A stretch of DNA of 64,000 nucleotides from an uncultured Faecalicatena sp. Its GTDB lineage: Bacteria; Bacillota; Clostridia; Lachnospirales; Lachnospiraceae. Position 1 is the first letter of the stretch; the number at the start of each line of letters is the position of its first letter. The stretch spans positions 62,001 through 126,000 of the forward strand of contig CABTYO010000002.1 of NCBI GenBank assembly GCA_902489075.1, given 5' to 3'. Of this stretch, positions 41,342 through 50,158 are shown piece by piece. Position numbers and translations under genes: made by a program. The notes under the pieces were generated by a model that was given only the letters and a program-made list of their open reading frames with translations, was not told the origin of the DNA and did no database searches.

Positions 41342-43450
41342 TTATCTGATTACAGCATAAGAACTCGGATAGGCTTTATTAGTCAGCGTGATCTCAACGG
41401 ACCCGACTGCCACAATCCTGCTCCCGAACAGCCCATTGCACTGATCGTAGGTAATTCTGCCAAGCAGTTCTTTGACTTCTTCCGGTTCTGTAATGGAAAT
41501 CCCGGCTCCGAAATCATAATCTTTGATTTCCTGTCTTGCGTAGTTGTCTTCCTCAGAATTTTCGTTCGGATAGTAGGTCATAAACATGACGTCTTCCGGA
41601 TGAATTTCTGTCCGAAGTGTATACCCGTAATCTTTCAGCAGAGCTAAAGTATTTTCATAGGAGTCATAGATATAAAACTGGCCGATCTGGCTTAAGTTGG
41701 ATTCATTGCCGTTTACGGACTGGGTCATGTTGGGATCCTCAACAGACAGAATCATTTCTCCCAGTGGGGATTCGTACTGCATGTCAGGGACCGATGCCGC
41801 CAGAACATCTTTTTCATAGGCTTCCAGCAGACGGTTCTGCTGTTCGCGGTTCAAAGTAAGTGCGACGGGCTGGTAGTAAATATCCTCAATAGAAATCTTC
41901 TGTACCGCTTTTTTGTCTAAATAAAAAATCGGAAACAGTGTTTTTCTGAAATTTTCATCCTCACAGAGTCTGGTGAGCGCCTGGAGGGCACCATCGCGGC
42001 TTACGGCATATTTCCGGTAAACATTTTTTCCACTGTGAAGCTGATAATGCAGTGTAATACTGAGATAGCCATAAGAAGAGTCATTTAAAATGACCTGTTC
42101 CGGGGTGATTCCCTGCTTTAAATTCTGGATACCTTCTTCCGCCAGTTCGCGCAGCGGGGCATAGTCAGTTACGGTAAAGGCATCTTCGTTCAGACGGTTA
42201 AATACAACAGACTGATATGCCTGGGGGTAGGTAAAGTATCCGGAAAACTGATCTGAATATACGGACATGCTCTCTATTTTCGCCTCTTTTGGAAGGTAAG
42301 TGTCATAACCGAACAGATCAAACTTCAGGATGCAGACGATGATCAGCACAACCCCCACGGAGAGTGCGGTGGAAATTTTCCCGGACAGCAGTCTTGTCAG
42401 GTCCTGGTGATAGATAAATTCGATGACCAGGCACAGTAAAATAACGGATAAAATGCTGAAGATAACGATCCAGTTCACACTGACCGAGTTGTTGAAAAAC
42501 TTTACAATCAGTCCGATAAATAAAGCCGTAGGGACTGCAATTAAAAACTTGATAAACGGCGCAGCTTTCGGAAAGGCAAGCGAATTCCCGGCAGCCTCGG
42601 ACGGAAAATGCCTGCACAGTAAAAGTGAGACTGCAAGCAGAACCAAAGCTGCAATTAAGCCGGTCAGTATACCCGGAAGGACTCCGCTGGTCAAAGAACC
42701 ATCTATTCCCCGGGAAGCGGTACTTATGAGTGTCTGGATAAATAATGCGGCGGGAGAACAAAATGTCTCTGCCCTCTGGAGTAATTCCGGTGTGTTATCA
42801 GACCAGGATGCATAAAAGTACTTTTCCAGCCCGCTAAACAGGGTGGGAATGATGCTTCCGTAAACGGTCAGTACCAGAGCTGCCAGAACGCCGGTAATGG
42901 TTTTTCCTGTCATAAACATGGCAAGTATCGCAGTATGGTAGATAATCAGGAATCCAAGGATGCCTCCCAAAAGCGCAGTGATACAGCTGCCCAGAAGGCC
43001 GGCGCTGATGGAGATGTTTGTGCCTGCGATCAGGATCGTACAGAATCCGAATACAAGGTACGGTACCAGAAAAATGAGAAGCCCCCCGGTGTAGGAGATG
43101 GCGAACCACTGCGTACGGCTAATGGGCATCCCATGATAGAAATCCTGTTTTTCCCTGGAATGGAGATACGCAAAGCCTGTCACAGCACAAAAAACTGCAA
43201 TCACCGCGATCAAAAATCCAAGGAAGGTGAAAAAGATTCCGTTGAGGCTTCCGGGCAGGTAATGGGCAGCCCATTCCTGCAGCTCTTCTGATCCTGCCGC
43301 ATAAGAATAGCCCTGTTTGACTCTGTCCAGAACAAGCAGAAGATGGAGCGGCATGGTAAAAAATAAGGCGGCAGCGGTCAAAATGGCGAGCCATCCCCGG
43401 TGTCTTATGTCAGCTTCTATGAATTTAAAGTAAGAGATTTTTGATGTCAT
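41342..43450 (-). CDS. ABC-2 type transporter permease with large extracytoplasmic domain
   Basis: 702 residues. About eight hydrophobic segments lie between residues 18 and 385 (FFTFLGFLIAVIAVFCAVTG, LVPYLVFGFCTILIAGT, GFLIIYHTAILAMF, and a last one near VGVVLIIVCILKFDLFGY). A soluble C-terminal part of some 310 residues follows, DUF6449-like. The sequence YHGMPISRTQW is typical of YtrC/D-like permeases. It overlaps the ATPase gene by 26 bases and is in one operon with GntR. Substrate unknown; cell-envelope-stress export like YtrABCEF is possible. Confidence 0.8.
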   Translation of the reverse strand: MTSKISYFKFIEADIRHRGWLAILTAAALFFTMPLHLLLVLDRVKQGYSYAAGSEELQEWAAHYLPGSLNGIFFTFLGFLIAVIAVFCAVTGFAYLHSREKQDFYHGMPISRTQWFAISYTGGLLIFLVPYLVFGFCTILIAGTNISISAGLLGSCITALLGGILGFLIIYHTAILAMFMTGKTITGVLAALVLTVYGSIIPTLFSGLEKYFYASWSDNTPELLQRAETFCSPAALFIQTLISTASRGIDGSLTSGVLPGILTGLIAALVLLAVSLLLCRHFPSEAAGNSLAFPKAAPFIKFLIAVPTALFIGLIVKFFNNSVSVNWIVIFSILSVILLCLVIEFIYHQDLTRLLSGKISTALSVGVVLIIVCILKFDLFGYDTYLPKEAKIESMSVYSDQFSGYFTYPQAYQSVVFNRLNEDAFTVTDYAPLRELAEEGIQNLKQGITPEQVILNDSSYGYLSITLHYQLHSGKNVYRKYAVSRDGALQALTRLCEDENFRKTLFPIFYLDKKAVQKISIEDIYYQPVALTLNREQQNRLLEAYEKDVLAASVPDMQYESPLGEMILSVEDPNMTQSVNGNESNLSQIGQFYIYDSYENTLALLKDYGYTLRTEIHPEDVMFMTYYPNENSEEDNYARQEIKDYDFGAGISITEPEEVKELLGRITYDQCNGLFGSRIVAVGSVEITLTNKAYPSSYAVIR

Positions 43451-44327
43451 ATCCGGCTACCTCCGTTTCACTGATAAATATTTCTTCTAAAGTTAAAGGC
43501 AGAACCTCTGCAAATACCGGGTGCCTGTGGTTTACGCATTCTAAAAGCCCTTCTTTCGTTCCTCTGGCGGTCAGCAGAAGAAGAGAACCTGTCTTTTCGT
43601 ACTGCAGAAGGTCAAGCTCCTGCAAAAGCTGCTGCTCCAGCGCCTCGTCAGGGAGAACACACTGAATCTTATACACCTGGCATTTGATCTGGTCAAGGTC
43701 CTGTGTCAGCAGAAGCTTTCCGTTGTGGAGAAGTCCGATGCTGTCACAGATATCCTCCAGTTCCCTTAAGTTATGGGAGGCGATAATCGGTGTAAAATCC
43801 CTCTGCGTCAGTTCCGATGCGAACAGCCCCTTTACAGCCTGTCTCACTACCGGGTCCAGCCCGTCAAATGTTTCGTCACAGAGAAGATATCTGGCACCGG
43901 AACAAATCCCCAGGAGGATAGAAACCTGCTTCTTCATCCCCTTGGAAAAAGAATTTAACTTCCGGGTAAAAGAAAGCCCCAGCTTTTCTGCAAGAGAATC
44001 GAACTGCTTTTTATTAAACTGCGGATAAATCATTGCGTAATAATCCCTCATTAAGCCGGCAGTGGCATTCGGAAAAAAGTACGGCGTATCAGATAAAAAA
44101 CAAAGTCCCTTCTTCACGTCACGATTTTCAAAGACCGGCTGTCCATCGATCAGGACAGAACCTGCGTCAGCTTTCAGTATCCCGGAGATCAGGCGCATCA
44201 GCGTGCTTTTCCCGGCCCCGTTGCTTCCGACCAGGCCGAAGATCAGATTGTCATGGATCGTGGCGGAAATATGGTCGATGGCATGGACATCCTGAAATGT
44301 CTTGTCTAAATTCTTCAATTCAATCAT
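43425..44327 (-). CDS. ABC transporter ATP-binding protein, YtrB-like
   Basis: 300 residues. Walker A GSNGAGKST (about residues 36-44), signature region NSFSKGMKKQVSI (FSKGM replaces LSGGQ), Walker B YLLCDETFDGLDP and switch histidine IIASHNL. The frame is open to 44489, but ATG 44327 follows GAGGAGGCTTCAT and overlaps the end of the GntR gene, as usual in YtrA-type operons. Drives the permease encoded downstream. Confidence 0.9.
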   Translation of the reverse strand: MIELKNLDKTFQDVHAIDHISATIHDNLIFGLVGSNGAGKSTLMRLISGILKADAGSVLIDGQPVFENRDVKKGLCFLSDTPYFFPNATAGLMRDYYAMIYPQFNKKQFDSLAEKLGLSFTRKLNSFSKGMKKQVSILLGICSGARYLLCDETFDGLDPVVRQAVKGLFASELTQRDFTPIIASHNLRELEDICDSIGLLHNGKLLLTQDLDQIKCQVYKIQCVLPDEALEQQLLQELDLLQYEKTGSLLLLTARGTKEGLLECVNHRHPVFAEVLPLTLEEIFISETEVAGYDIKNLLL

Positions 44328-44700
44328 ATGAAGCCTCCTCCTCAAGATAAGATTGTTCAATAAAATTTCTGCATTCCTCTTTCGTGATCCCGATTTCCTT
44401 CCCATAATGAAGCAGCTCCTCAAGATCATGGAAAAACGCGTCCTTCTTTTCCTCCGCCAGCTTACCGGTGCCGGATACAAAATTCCCACGCCCCTTCACC
44501 GGATAGATGTACCCCTGCTGTTCCAGCTGGGTGTATGCTTTCTGGATCGTATTGGGATTAATGGAAAGCTGCATCGCCAGGGAACGGACAGAGGGCATCT
44601 GGTCATCTGGCTTCAGTACGCCTTTCAGGATGAGCAGCTGGAAACGCTCCACAATCTGCTCATAGATGGGCGCCCTGCTTTGATAGTCAATTGTAATCAT
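44320..44700 (-). CDS. GntR-family transcriptional regulator, YtrA subfamily
   Basis: 126 residues: winged helix-turn-helix (PIYEQIVERFQLLILKG, MPSVRSLAMQLSINPNTIQKAY, GYIYPVKGRGNFV) plus a short C-terminal helical dimerisation tail, the YtrA layout. ATG 44700 with CAGGAGGTCCGC before it. First gene of the operon and almost certainly its autorepressor through the palindrome just upstream. Confidence 0.9.
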   Translation of the reverse strand: MITIDYQSRAPIYEQIVERFQLLILKGVLKPDDQMPSVRSLAMQLSINPNTIQKAYTQLEQQGYIYPVKGRGNFVSGTGKLAEEKKDAFFHDLEELLHYGKEIGITKEECRNFIEQSYLEEEASYD

Positions 44701-44727
44701 GCGGACCTCCTGTTCTGCGGGTGTAAT

Positions 44728-44783
44728 AAGTGTACTATTTCAAATAATACACTTAAAATAACATAAAATAGGAGAAATGTCAA
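44728..44783 (-). promoter_or_regulatory. Promoter and 27-bp palindromic operator of the GntR-ABC operon
   Basis: On the minus strand: TTGACA (44778-44783), 17-base spacer, TATTTT (44755-44760). Directly downstream is AAGTGTACTATTT-C-AAATAATACACTT (44728-44754), two 13-base arms with a single mismatch pair around one central base. YtrA-type GntR regulators bind such TGTA/TACA palindromes, so this is the expected operator. Confidence 0.75.
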
Positions 44784-45006
44784 ACCAGACAAAAGCAAAA
44801 TTTATGCAATTTGTATAATTTTTTGTTTTGCAAATTTCAATATTTATAAAAACGAAAGAAAAATGTAAGTTATTGTGTAGAAAATTTGCTTTTTATATTT
44901 TCGGACAGCAGATAAAATAGAGACATCTTACAAAGGATATATAAAATGAAAGGCAAAGCAGTACATCGTGAATATCCGTGTTGAAGAAAAGGAGGCAATA
45001 AACAGG

Positions 45007-47103
45007 ATGTGCAGATTGAAATTCAACAGCTGGTACGAGACTCTTTCAGAAAATGGCTGCAGGCAGTCTTTGGACGAAAGTATTCTGGATGGGAAAAATG
45101 TGAAAAAAATACAGACAATCCATATTTCCGGATGTGAAATCAGAATCGACGACTCCATATTACCAGAGCAAAATAAAGTGAAGTTCATACGCCGAATCAG
45201 GAAAACGGGAAGGATTACATCGAAGCAGGAAGGAATTGCGTTCGGAATGGACATTCAGTTTGAAGGGGGGAGGCAGCTAAGATATGGAATTCCGGCATGT
45301 CAGTATACACAAGGTGTGCCGGGAAAACACACTTACACCGAGGAACGTCTCACGGCGCCACTGATAATCGGCTACGAGGCGGATAAGAAAGCATCGTTTT
45401 CCATCGCCAGGATGAAGACAGCCAGATGGACAGAGCAGGAAAAGCGCAGGACAGGGGAGTCTTGCTTTCTGCATAAAACAGAAGTCGGATCGCTGGGATA
45501 TGAGTGGCAGATGGGTGGAAAAAATGTATTCTGTACGAGATGGCCCTATGAAGAAGTAGAAAAAAGCGTTGCACTTGATTCGAAAGGAACGCCAATGAAG
45601 GCTTTTTATCCACTGGATCATGAAGACTGGGAGATCGAACTGCATTATGAAATGATCCGGTCACAGGGAAAGTCTTTTACGGACAGCCTGTATGAAGTTT
45701 ACGTGCAGCTTGCCGGACACTATCAAAAGGAAGGAAACGAGATCATAGAACTCCCCTTTTCCCTGCAGGATGAGATGGAGTTCCGTAAGAGAAGCCTGAT
45801 GAAAAGCTATCGTGAATTTGAAAGTGATGGCGCAGGATTTTTCTTCCACTTTGATCCTGAAAAGGGGTATGCGTCTGAGCCGACAGGGTTTGGTACTTCT
45901 TTCAATACCATACCGCACAGTACGTATGTACATATTTTAGAATATGGTTTTACCGGGCGGCAGAATCATACAGCATGGATCCTGGCAAGAGACAAGGGGA
46001 AGGAATGGATAGACAGAGGAAAAAAGGTGATAGACTTTTTCCTGGAACATTGCCAGACAGAGAATGGATGGATTTATTCTCTTTACGATCTAAAGAAGAA
46101 AGAACCATTCTGTTCCTTCGGGGATGCGGATGCCCCAAAACTTCATTATATGGATTACAAAGGGGCAAAAGGAAATTATCTTCGTACAATGACAGAACCT
46201 TTGAACGATGTTCTGGAGTTTGCCAAGTGGTGTGAAGCCAGGGGAGACATGCAGGAAAAATGGCTGTCTTATGTAAAACGGTTTGCAGATTTCCTTGTTT
46301 CACTGCAGAATGGTGACGGCTCATGGTATCGGTCCTATGAACCGGACGGCACCCCTGTTTTTATGCTGGAGGAAGAAAATATGACAGAAGAAGAGTGTGA
46401 GCGGGGGAGAAAATCGGCGACGGCAATCCCGATTCCCTTCTTGTGCAATCTGTCTGAATATCTGCCGGAGAAAAGTGTATACCAAGAGGCAGCGGTGAAA
46501 GCAGGAGAATATGTACTGCAAAAAGAATGCGGGGAAGAACTTTTTCAGGGGGGAACTCTGGATAACCCGAATATCGTTGACAAAGAAGCTGCACAATATG
46601 CAATGGCAGGATGCTGGAATCTGTATAAACTGACAGGGGAGAAGAGATTCCTCGATGGGGCCGTGCTTGCGGCAAAGCAGTTCGTGACCTGGAACTATAT
46701 CTGGAATGTACCTTCAAAAGAAGGAACCATCTTATTTGAAAAAGGCTTCTGTACAAAAGGAATGGGAGCAATTAACTCGATTTGGTGCGGAGGCGTTGTT
46801 GATATCTATTCGCTGTTCCATATCAGGGAACTTTATCTGGTGGGCAGAGAAGTAAAGGATGAATTTTTAATGCAGATGGCAGGCTGGATCTGTACAGCCG
46901 CCCATCAGATCATGTCCTGGCCGGGAGACTCTATGGGATTTGCGGATGTAGGGATGCAGCCGGAAGGATTTGGAATCTGTCCACAGGGGATGGATGAGGG
47001 GATGATACACAAAGGAGATATCTGGGGGACATTAGGATGGATTTATTCCGCCGGAATAGACGGTGTGGATAGATATTTAAAAGAACTTGAAAAGTCAAAG
47101 TAA
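45007..47103 (+). CDS. Uncharacterised glycoside hydrolase-like protein, (alpha/alpha)6-type
   Basis: About 698 residues, cytoplasmic (no signal peptide). Residues 1-220 look beta-rich (supersandwich-like); residues about 250-690 have repeating helix pairs and aromatic/acidic motifs such as LVSLQNGDGSWYRSY, GGTLDNPNIVDKEAAQYAM, FVTWNYIWNVP and MSWPGDSMGFADVG, as in six-hairpin glycosidases. Candidate catalytic acids lie in the DNPNIVDKE and GDSMGFADVG loops. I cannot assign a CAZy family. The long frame opens at GTG 44968; ATG 45007 with AAAAGGAGG upstream is preferred. It begins the arabinoside-type locus with the ABC importer and GH127. Confidence 0.65.
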   Translation: MCRLKFNSWYETLSENGCRQSLDESILDGKNVKKIQTIHISGCEIRIDDSILPEQNKVKFIRRIRKTGRITSKQEGIAFGMDIQFEGGRQLRYGIPACQYTQGVPGKHTYTEERLTAPLIIGYEADKKASFSIARMKTARWTEQEKRRTGESCFLHKTEVGSLGYEWQMGGKNVFCTRWPYEEVEKSVALDSKGTPMKAFYPLDHEDWEIELHYEMIRSQGKSFTDSLYEVYVQLAGHYQKEGNEIIELPFSLQDEMEFRKRSLMKSYREFESDGAGFFFHFDPEKGYASEPTGFGTSFNTIPHSTYVHILEYGFTGRQNHTAWILARDKGKEWIDRGKKVIDFFLEHCQTENGWIYSLYDLKKKEPFCSFGDADAPKLHYMDYKGAKGNYLRTMTEPLNDVLEFAKWCEARGDMQEKWLSYVKRFADFLVSLQNGDGSWYRSYEPDGTPVFMLEEENMTEEECERGRKSATAIPIPFLCNLSEYLPEKSVYQEAAVKAGEYVLQKECGEELFQGGTLDNPNIVDKEAAQYAMAGCWNLYKLTGEKRFLDGAVLAAKQFVTWNYIWNVPSKEGTILFEKGFCTKGMGAINSIWCGGVVDIYSLFHIRELYLVGREVKDEFLMQMAGWICTAAHQIMSWPGDSMGFADVGMQPEGFGICPQGMDEGMIHKGDIWGTLGWIYSAGIDGVDRYLKELEKSK

Positions 47104-47118
47104 AAGGAGGAGAAAGTT

Positions 47119-48411
47119 ATGAAGAAAAAAGTATTAAGTGTACTGTTAGCTGCTGCAATGGCAGTGTCCCTGCTGGCAGGGTGCGGTTCATCCAAAAAGG
47201 AGGAACAAAAGAAAACAGAAGAATCAGATTCAGGTGCGATTGTCCTGAATATGTACCACAGCTGGAGCACGGACTCAGAGAGAGGGGCAGCGCTGGATAA
47301 GCTGATTCAGGAGTTTAACGACGAAAATAAAGGTAAAATAGAAGTGAAGGTAACGGTAAATCCTGATTTCCCGGCATACCAGGAAAAAGTAAAAACAATG
47401 ATTTCGACAGATACGACGCCGGATATTTTTCATTACAATTTTAATCCCAACGATCTGTCCAGGCAGGAGTCCGGAAAGCTGATGGATTTTTCAGAATATA
47501 TGGATGATGAGTGGGCAGCCAGGTTCGGTGATGGTGATCTGGAGACGCTGACAGTGAATGGCGAGATTTCTTCCATTCCGTTTGAGAAGGCAGGTGCAGT
47601 TTTCTATTATAACAAAGAGTTATTTTCCCAGGCAGGAATTGAGGAATTCCCGGATACATGGGAGGGACTTCTTAAAGCCTGTGACAAGCTTGAAAAGGCA
47701 GGAATCACACCATTCTCCCTGTATACAGCAGATGATGCATGGTATACCTGCAATCTGTTCACATATCTGGCAGCAAGCTATGCCGGTACAGAGACACTCA
47801 ATGGCGGAGGAAGTATTGATACGGCGGAGATGAAAAAGGCGGCCGGCATGCTCAGAAAATTCTGGGATTATACGACGGGAGATGCAATTGGTGCGAATTA
47901 CTCAGTTGCCATGAATAATTTTGCCTCAGGAAAGACTGCAATAGTAATAGACGGACCATGGCTGATCGGTTCCCTTACAGAGGTACAGGATAAGATCGGA
48001 ATTGCAGAGGCACCTTCCTTTGGAGATGGGAAAGTGGCAGAAAATTATCTGGTAACGGATGCACAGACTCCATGGGCAGCGGCTAAGACGGATGATAAAG
48101 AAAAGGAAGAGGCTATCGTTGCATTCATGAAATATATTACTTCCGAAGAGAGTGTAAAACAGTTGACCCTGGAAGGAGCTGTCTTCCTGTCACCTAAGTT
48201 GAATATGGATGATTCTGATGTTAAGAATACAAAAGGCCTTCTCGGAGAATATCTGGCACTGAACTCTGTTGTAGAAGAAAGTACCGTGAATATACAGAGG
48301 AACCTGACAACAACAGCAAATACAAAACTTCCATCACTGTTGGAGGGGCTTGCACTGGACAGCATGACACCAGATGAGTTTATCGAACAGTTATCCAAAG
48401 AAAATCAATAA
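47119..48411 (+). CDS. Sugar ABC transporter substrate-binding lipoprotein
   Basis: 430 residues, extracellular solute-binding family 1. Signal peptide with lipobox SLLAGC (Cys 22), followed by a charged linker. Family-1 features: MYHSWSTDSERGAALDKLIQEF, IPFEKAGAVFYYNKELF, FPDTWEGLLKACDKLEKAGITPF and FASGKTAIVIDGPWLIGSL. It should bind an oligosaccharide released from arabinose-containing glycans, judged from GH127 in the locus. ATG 47119 follows AAAGGAGGAGAAAGTT. Confidence 0.9.
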   Translation: MKKKVLSVLLAAAMAVSLLAGCGSSKKEEQKKTEESDSGAIVLNMYHSWSTDSERGAALDKLIQEFNDENKGKIEVKVTVNPDFPAYQEKVKTMISTDTTPDIFHYNFNPNDLSRQESGKLMDFSEYMDDEWAARFGDGDLETLTVNGEISSIPFEKAGAVFYYNKELFSQAGIEEFPDTWEGLLKACDKLEKAGITPFSLYTADDAWYTCNLFTYLAASYAGTETLNGGGSIDTAEMKKAAGMLRKFWDYTTGDAIGANYSVAMNNFASGKTAIVIDGPWLIGSLTEVQDKIGIAEAPSFGDGKVAENYLVTDAQTPWAAAKTDDKEKEEAIVAFMKYITSEESVKQLTLEGAVFLSPKLNMDDSDVKNTKGLLGEYLALNSVVEESTVNIQRNLTTTANTKLPSLLEGLALDSMTPDEFIEQLSKENQ

Positions 48412-48436
48412 GAGAAAAGAAAGGAGCTGACAGTTT

Positions 48437-49306
48437 ATGAAGAGACAGCAGACCGTATTATATATGGCGCCGGCAGTGATTCTTATTCTGGCATTTTTCA
48501 TAGGGCCGCTGTGCTATCTGGGTTATGTAAGCTTTTTTGAGTGGAACGGTCTGGGACCAAAGACGTTTGTGGGACTGGAAAATTTCAAGTATGTTTTTGG
48601 GGATACTGTTTTTAGAATGGCATTGAAAAATACTGTCCTCTGGCTTTTGTCAGCTCTGTTTTTACACATTCCTTTTGGACTTACTCTGGCGCTGCTTTTA
48701 AACAGGCAGCCCAGGGGATGGAAATTTCTGAGAGTCATGTATTTTATTCCCAATGTAATCTCGACGACTGCGGTTGCGTTCCTCTGGTATTTTATTTATC
48801 ATGTTGATGTAGGACTTCTGAATCAGATTTTAAAAACAGCAGGTCTGGGAAAGCTGGCGCATGCATGGCTGAATGACCCTGGGACAGCCCTGATCTGTAA
48901 TCAGATTCCATTTATTTTCTATGTGGGTCTGACCATGATCATTTTCCTGACCCAGCTCTCTACAGTACCGAAAGAACTAAAGGAGGCAGCGATGGTGGAC
49001 GGTGCCACAGGCTTTCAGATAGATATCCATGTGTATCTTCCGATGATGAAGCCGGCCATTATTACCAATATCATGCTGAATCTGGCATTCTGTCTTCGTA
49101 CCTTTGAATATCCGTTCCTGATGACGGGCGGCGGACCGGCCAACAGTACGACGAATCTGTCTCTGTATATTTACAGGGAGATGGTCGGTTCCAACAGATA
49201 TGGTATCTCCATGGTAGCCGGACTGGTCACTGTATTGCTGGGATTTTGTATTATGATTCTTGTCAATATGCTTCAAAGAGAGAGGAGGGGAAGGCATGCG
49301 GATTAG
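48437..49306 (+). CDS. Sugar ABC transporter permease (UgpA/LacF-like)
   Basis: 289 residues, six membrane helices; the MalF-family coupling motif is ELKEAAMVDGATGFQIDIHVYLPMMKP near residue 190. ATG 48437 follows AAGGAGCTGACAGTTT. Heterodimer with the next permease; its end overlaps that start by 11 bases. No ATPase gene is present, so a shared MsmX/UgpC-type ATPase elsewhere is implied. Confidence 0.9.
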   Translation: MKRQQTVLYMAPAVILILAFFIGPLCYLGYVSFFEWNGLGPKTFVGLENFKYVFGDTVFRMALKNTVLWLLSALFLHIPFGLTLALLLNRQPRGWKFLRVMYFIPNVISTTAVAFLWYFIYHVDVGLLNQILKTAGLGKLAHAWLNDPGTALICNQIPFIFYVGLTMIIFLTQLSTVPKELKEAAMVDGATGFQIDIHVYLPMMKPAIITNIMLNLAFCLRTFEYPFLMTGGGPANSTTNLSLYIYREMVGSNRYGISMVAGLVTVLLGFCIMILVNMLQRERRGRHAD

Positions 49307-50123
49307 AAAGACGGCAGGGCGCACCTGCATGTATCTCGTTCTGGCAGCAGTGCTTCTGTTTATGCTGGTTCCTTTTTTATGGCTTCTGGTATCTTCTTTT
49401 CGGCCCAATGCAGATCTGTTTAATGAACCATTTGCTGTGCCGAAGCATCTTTCCTTAGAAAATTTCCGGGCAGTCATGGAAAGTCATCCGATGGTATTGT
49501 ACTTTGTTAACACAGTGGTCATTGCAGCGATTGCAACCGTATTTTCGATTTTATCAGCCACACTGGCATCCTATGCTATGTTGTACCGGTTCAGGAGCAG
49601 AAAGATTTTGACAGTTCTGTTTTCCATGTGTCTGTTTATTCCGACGAATGCCTTTCTGGTTCCCTATTATGTTATGATCAATAAGATCGGATTATATGAT
49701 AATCTGGCCGGTATTGCGCTTGTATATGCGGGAGTGAATCTGCCCATGAGCCTGATGGTGATACGGGGATATATGGAAACCATTCCGGGAGAACTGCTGG
49801 AATCCGCCAAGATAGATGGAGCAACGGCAGGACAGGCATTCAGGAAGATTATCCTGCCGATTTCCAAACCGGGAATTGTCACAGCCTGTGTGTTTATTGT
49901 CATTAATTCATGGAATGAACTGCTGTTTGCCAACCTCCTGAATCAAAGTGATTCTTCCAGAACGATTCAGGTGGCGATCCGTTCATTTCTGACTACTTTT
50001 GAGGCAAATTATGCGTATGCTTTTGCGGCGATGGTAATCTCTATTCTTCCGACAATTGTGGTTTACGCAATTTTAACAGATAAAATTATCGGAGGAATGA
50101 CAGCTGGTGCGGTAAAGGGGTAG
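49296..50123 (+). CDS. Sugar ABC transporter permease (UgpE/LacG-like)
   Basis: 275 residues, six helices; coupling motif PGELLESAKIDGATAGQAFRKI and downstream PISKPGIVTACVFIVINSWNE, typical MalG type. The frame opens at 49260, but ATG 49296 follows GAGGAGGGGAAGGC. Translationally coupled to the first permease. Confidence 0.9.
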   Translation: MRIRKTAGRTCMYLVLAAVLLFMLVPFLWLLVSSFRPNADLFNEPFAVPKHLSLENFRAVMESHPMVLYFVNTVVIAAIATVFSILSATLASYAMLYRFRSRKILTVLFSMCLFIPTNAFLVPYYVMINKIGLYDNLAGIALVYAGVNLPMSLMVIRGYMETIPGELLESAKIDGATAGQAFRKIILPISKPGIVTACVFIVINSWNELLFANLLNQSDSSRTIQVAIRSFLTTFEANYAYAFAAMVISILPTIVVYAILTDKIIGGMTAGAVKG

Positions 50124-50158
50124 CAGAATACATCTACATAGAGGAGGGGAGAGACTTG

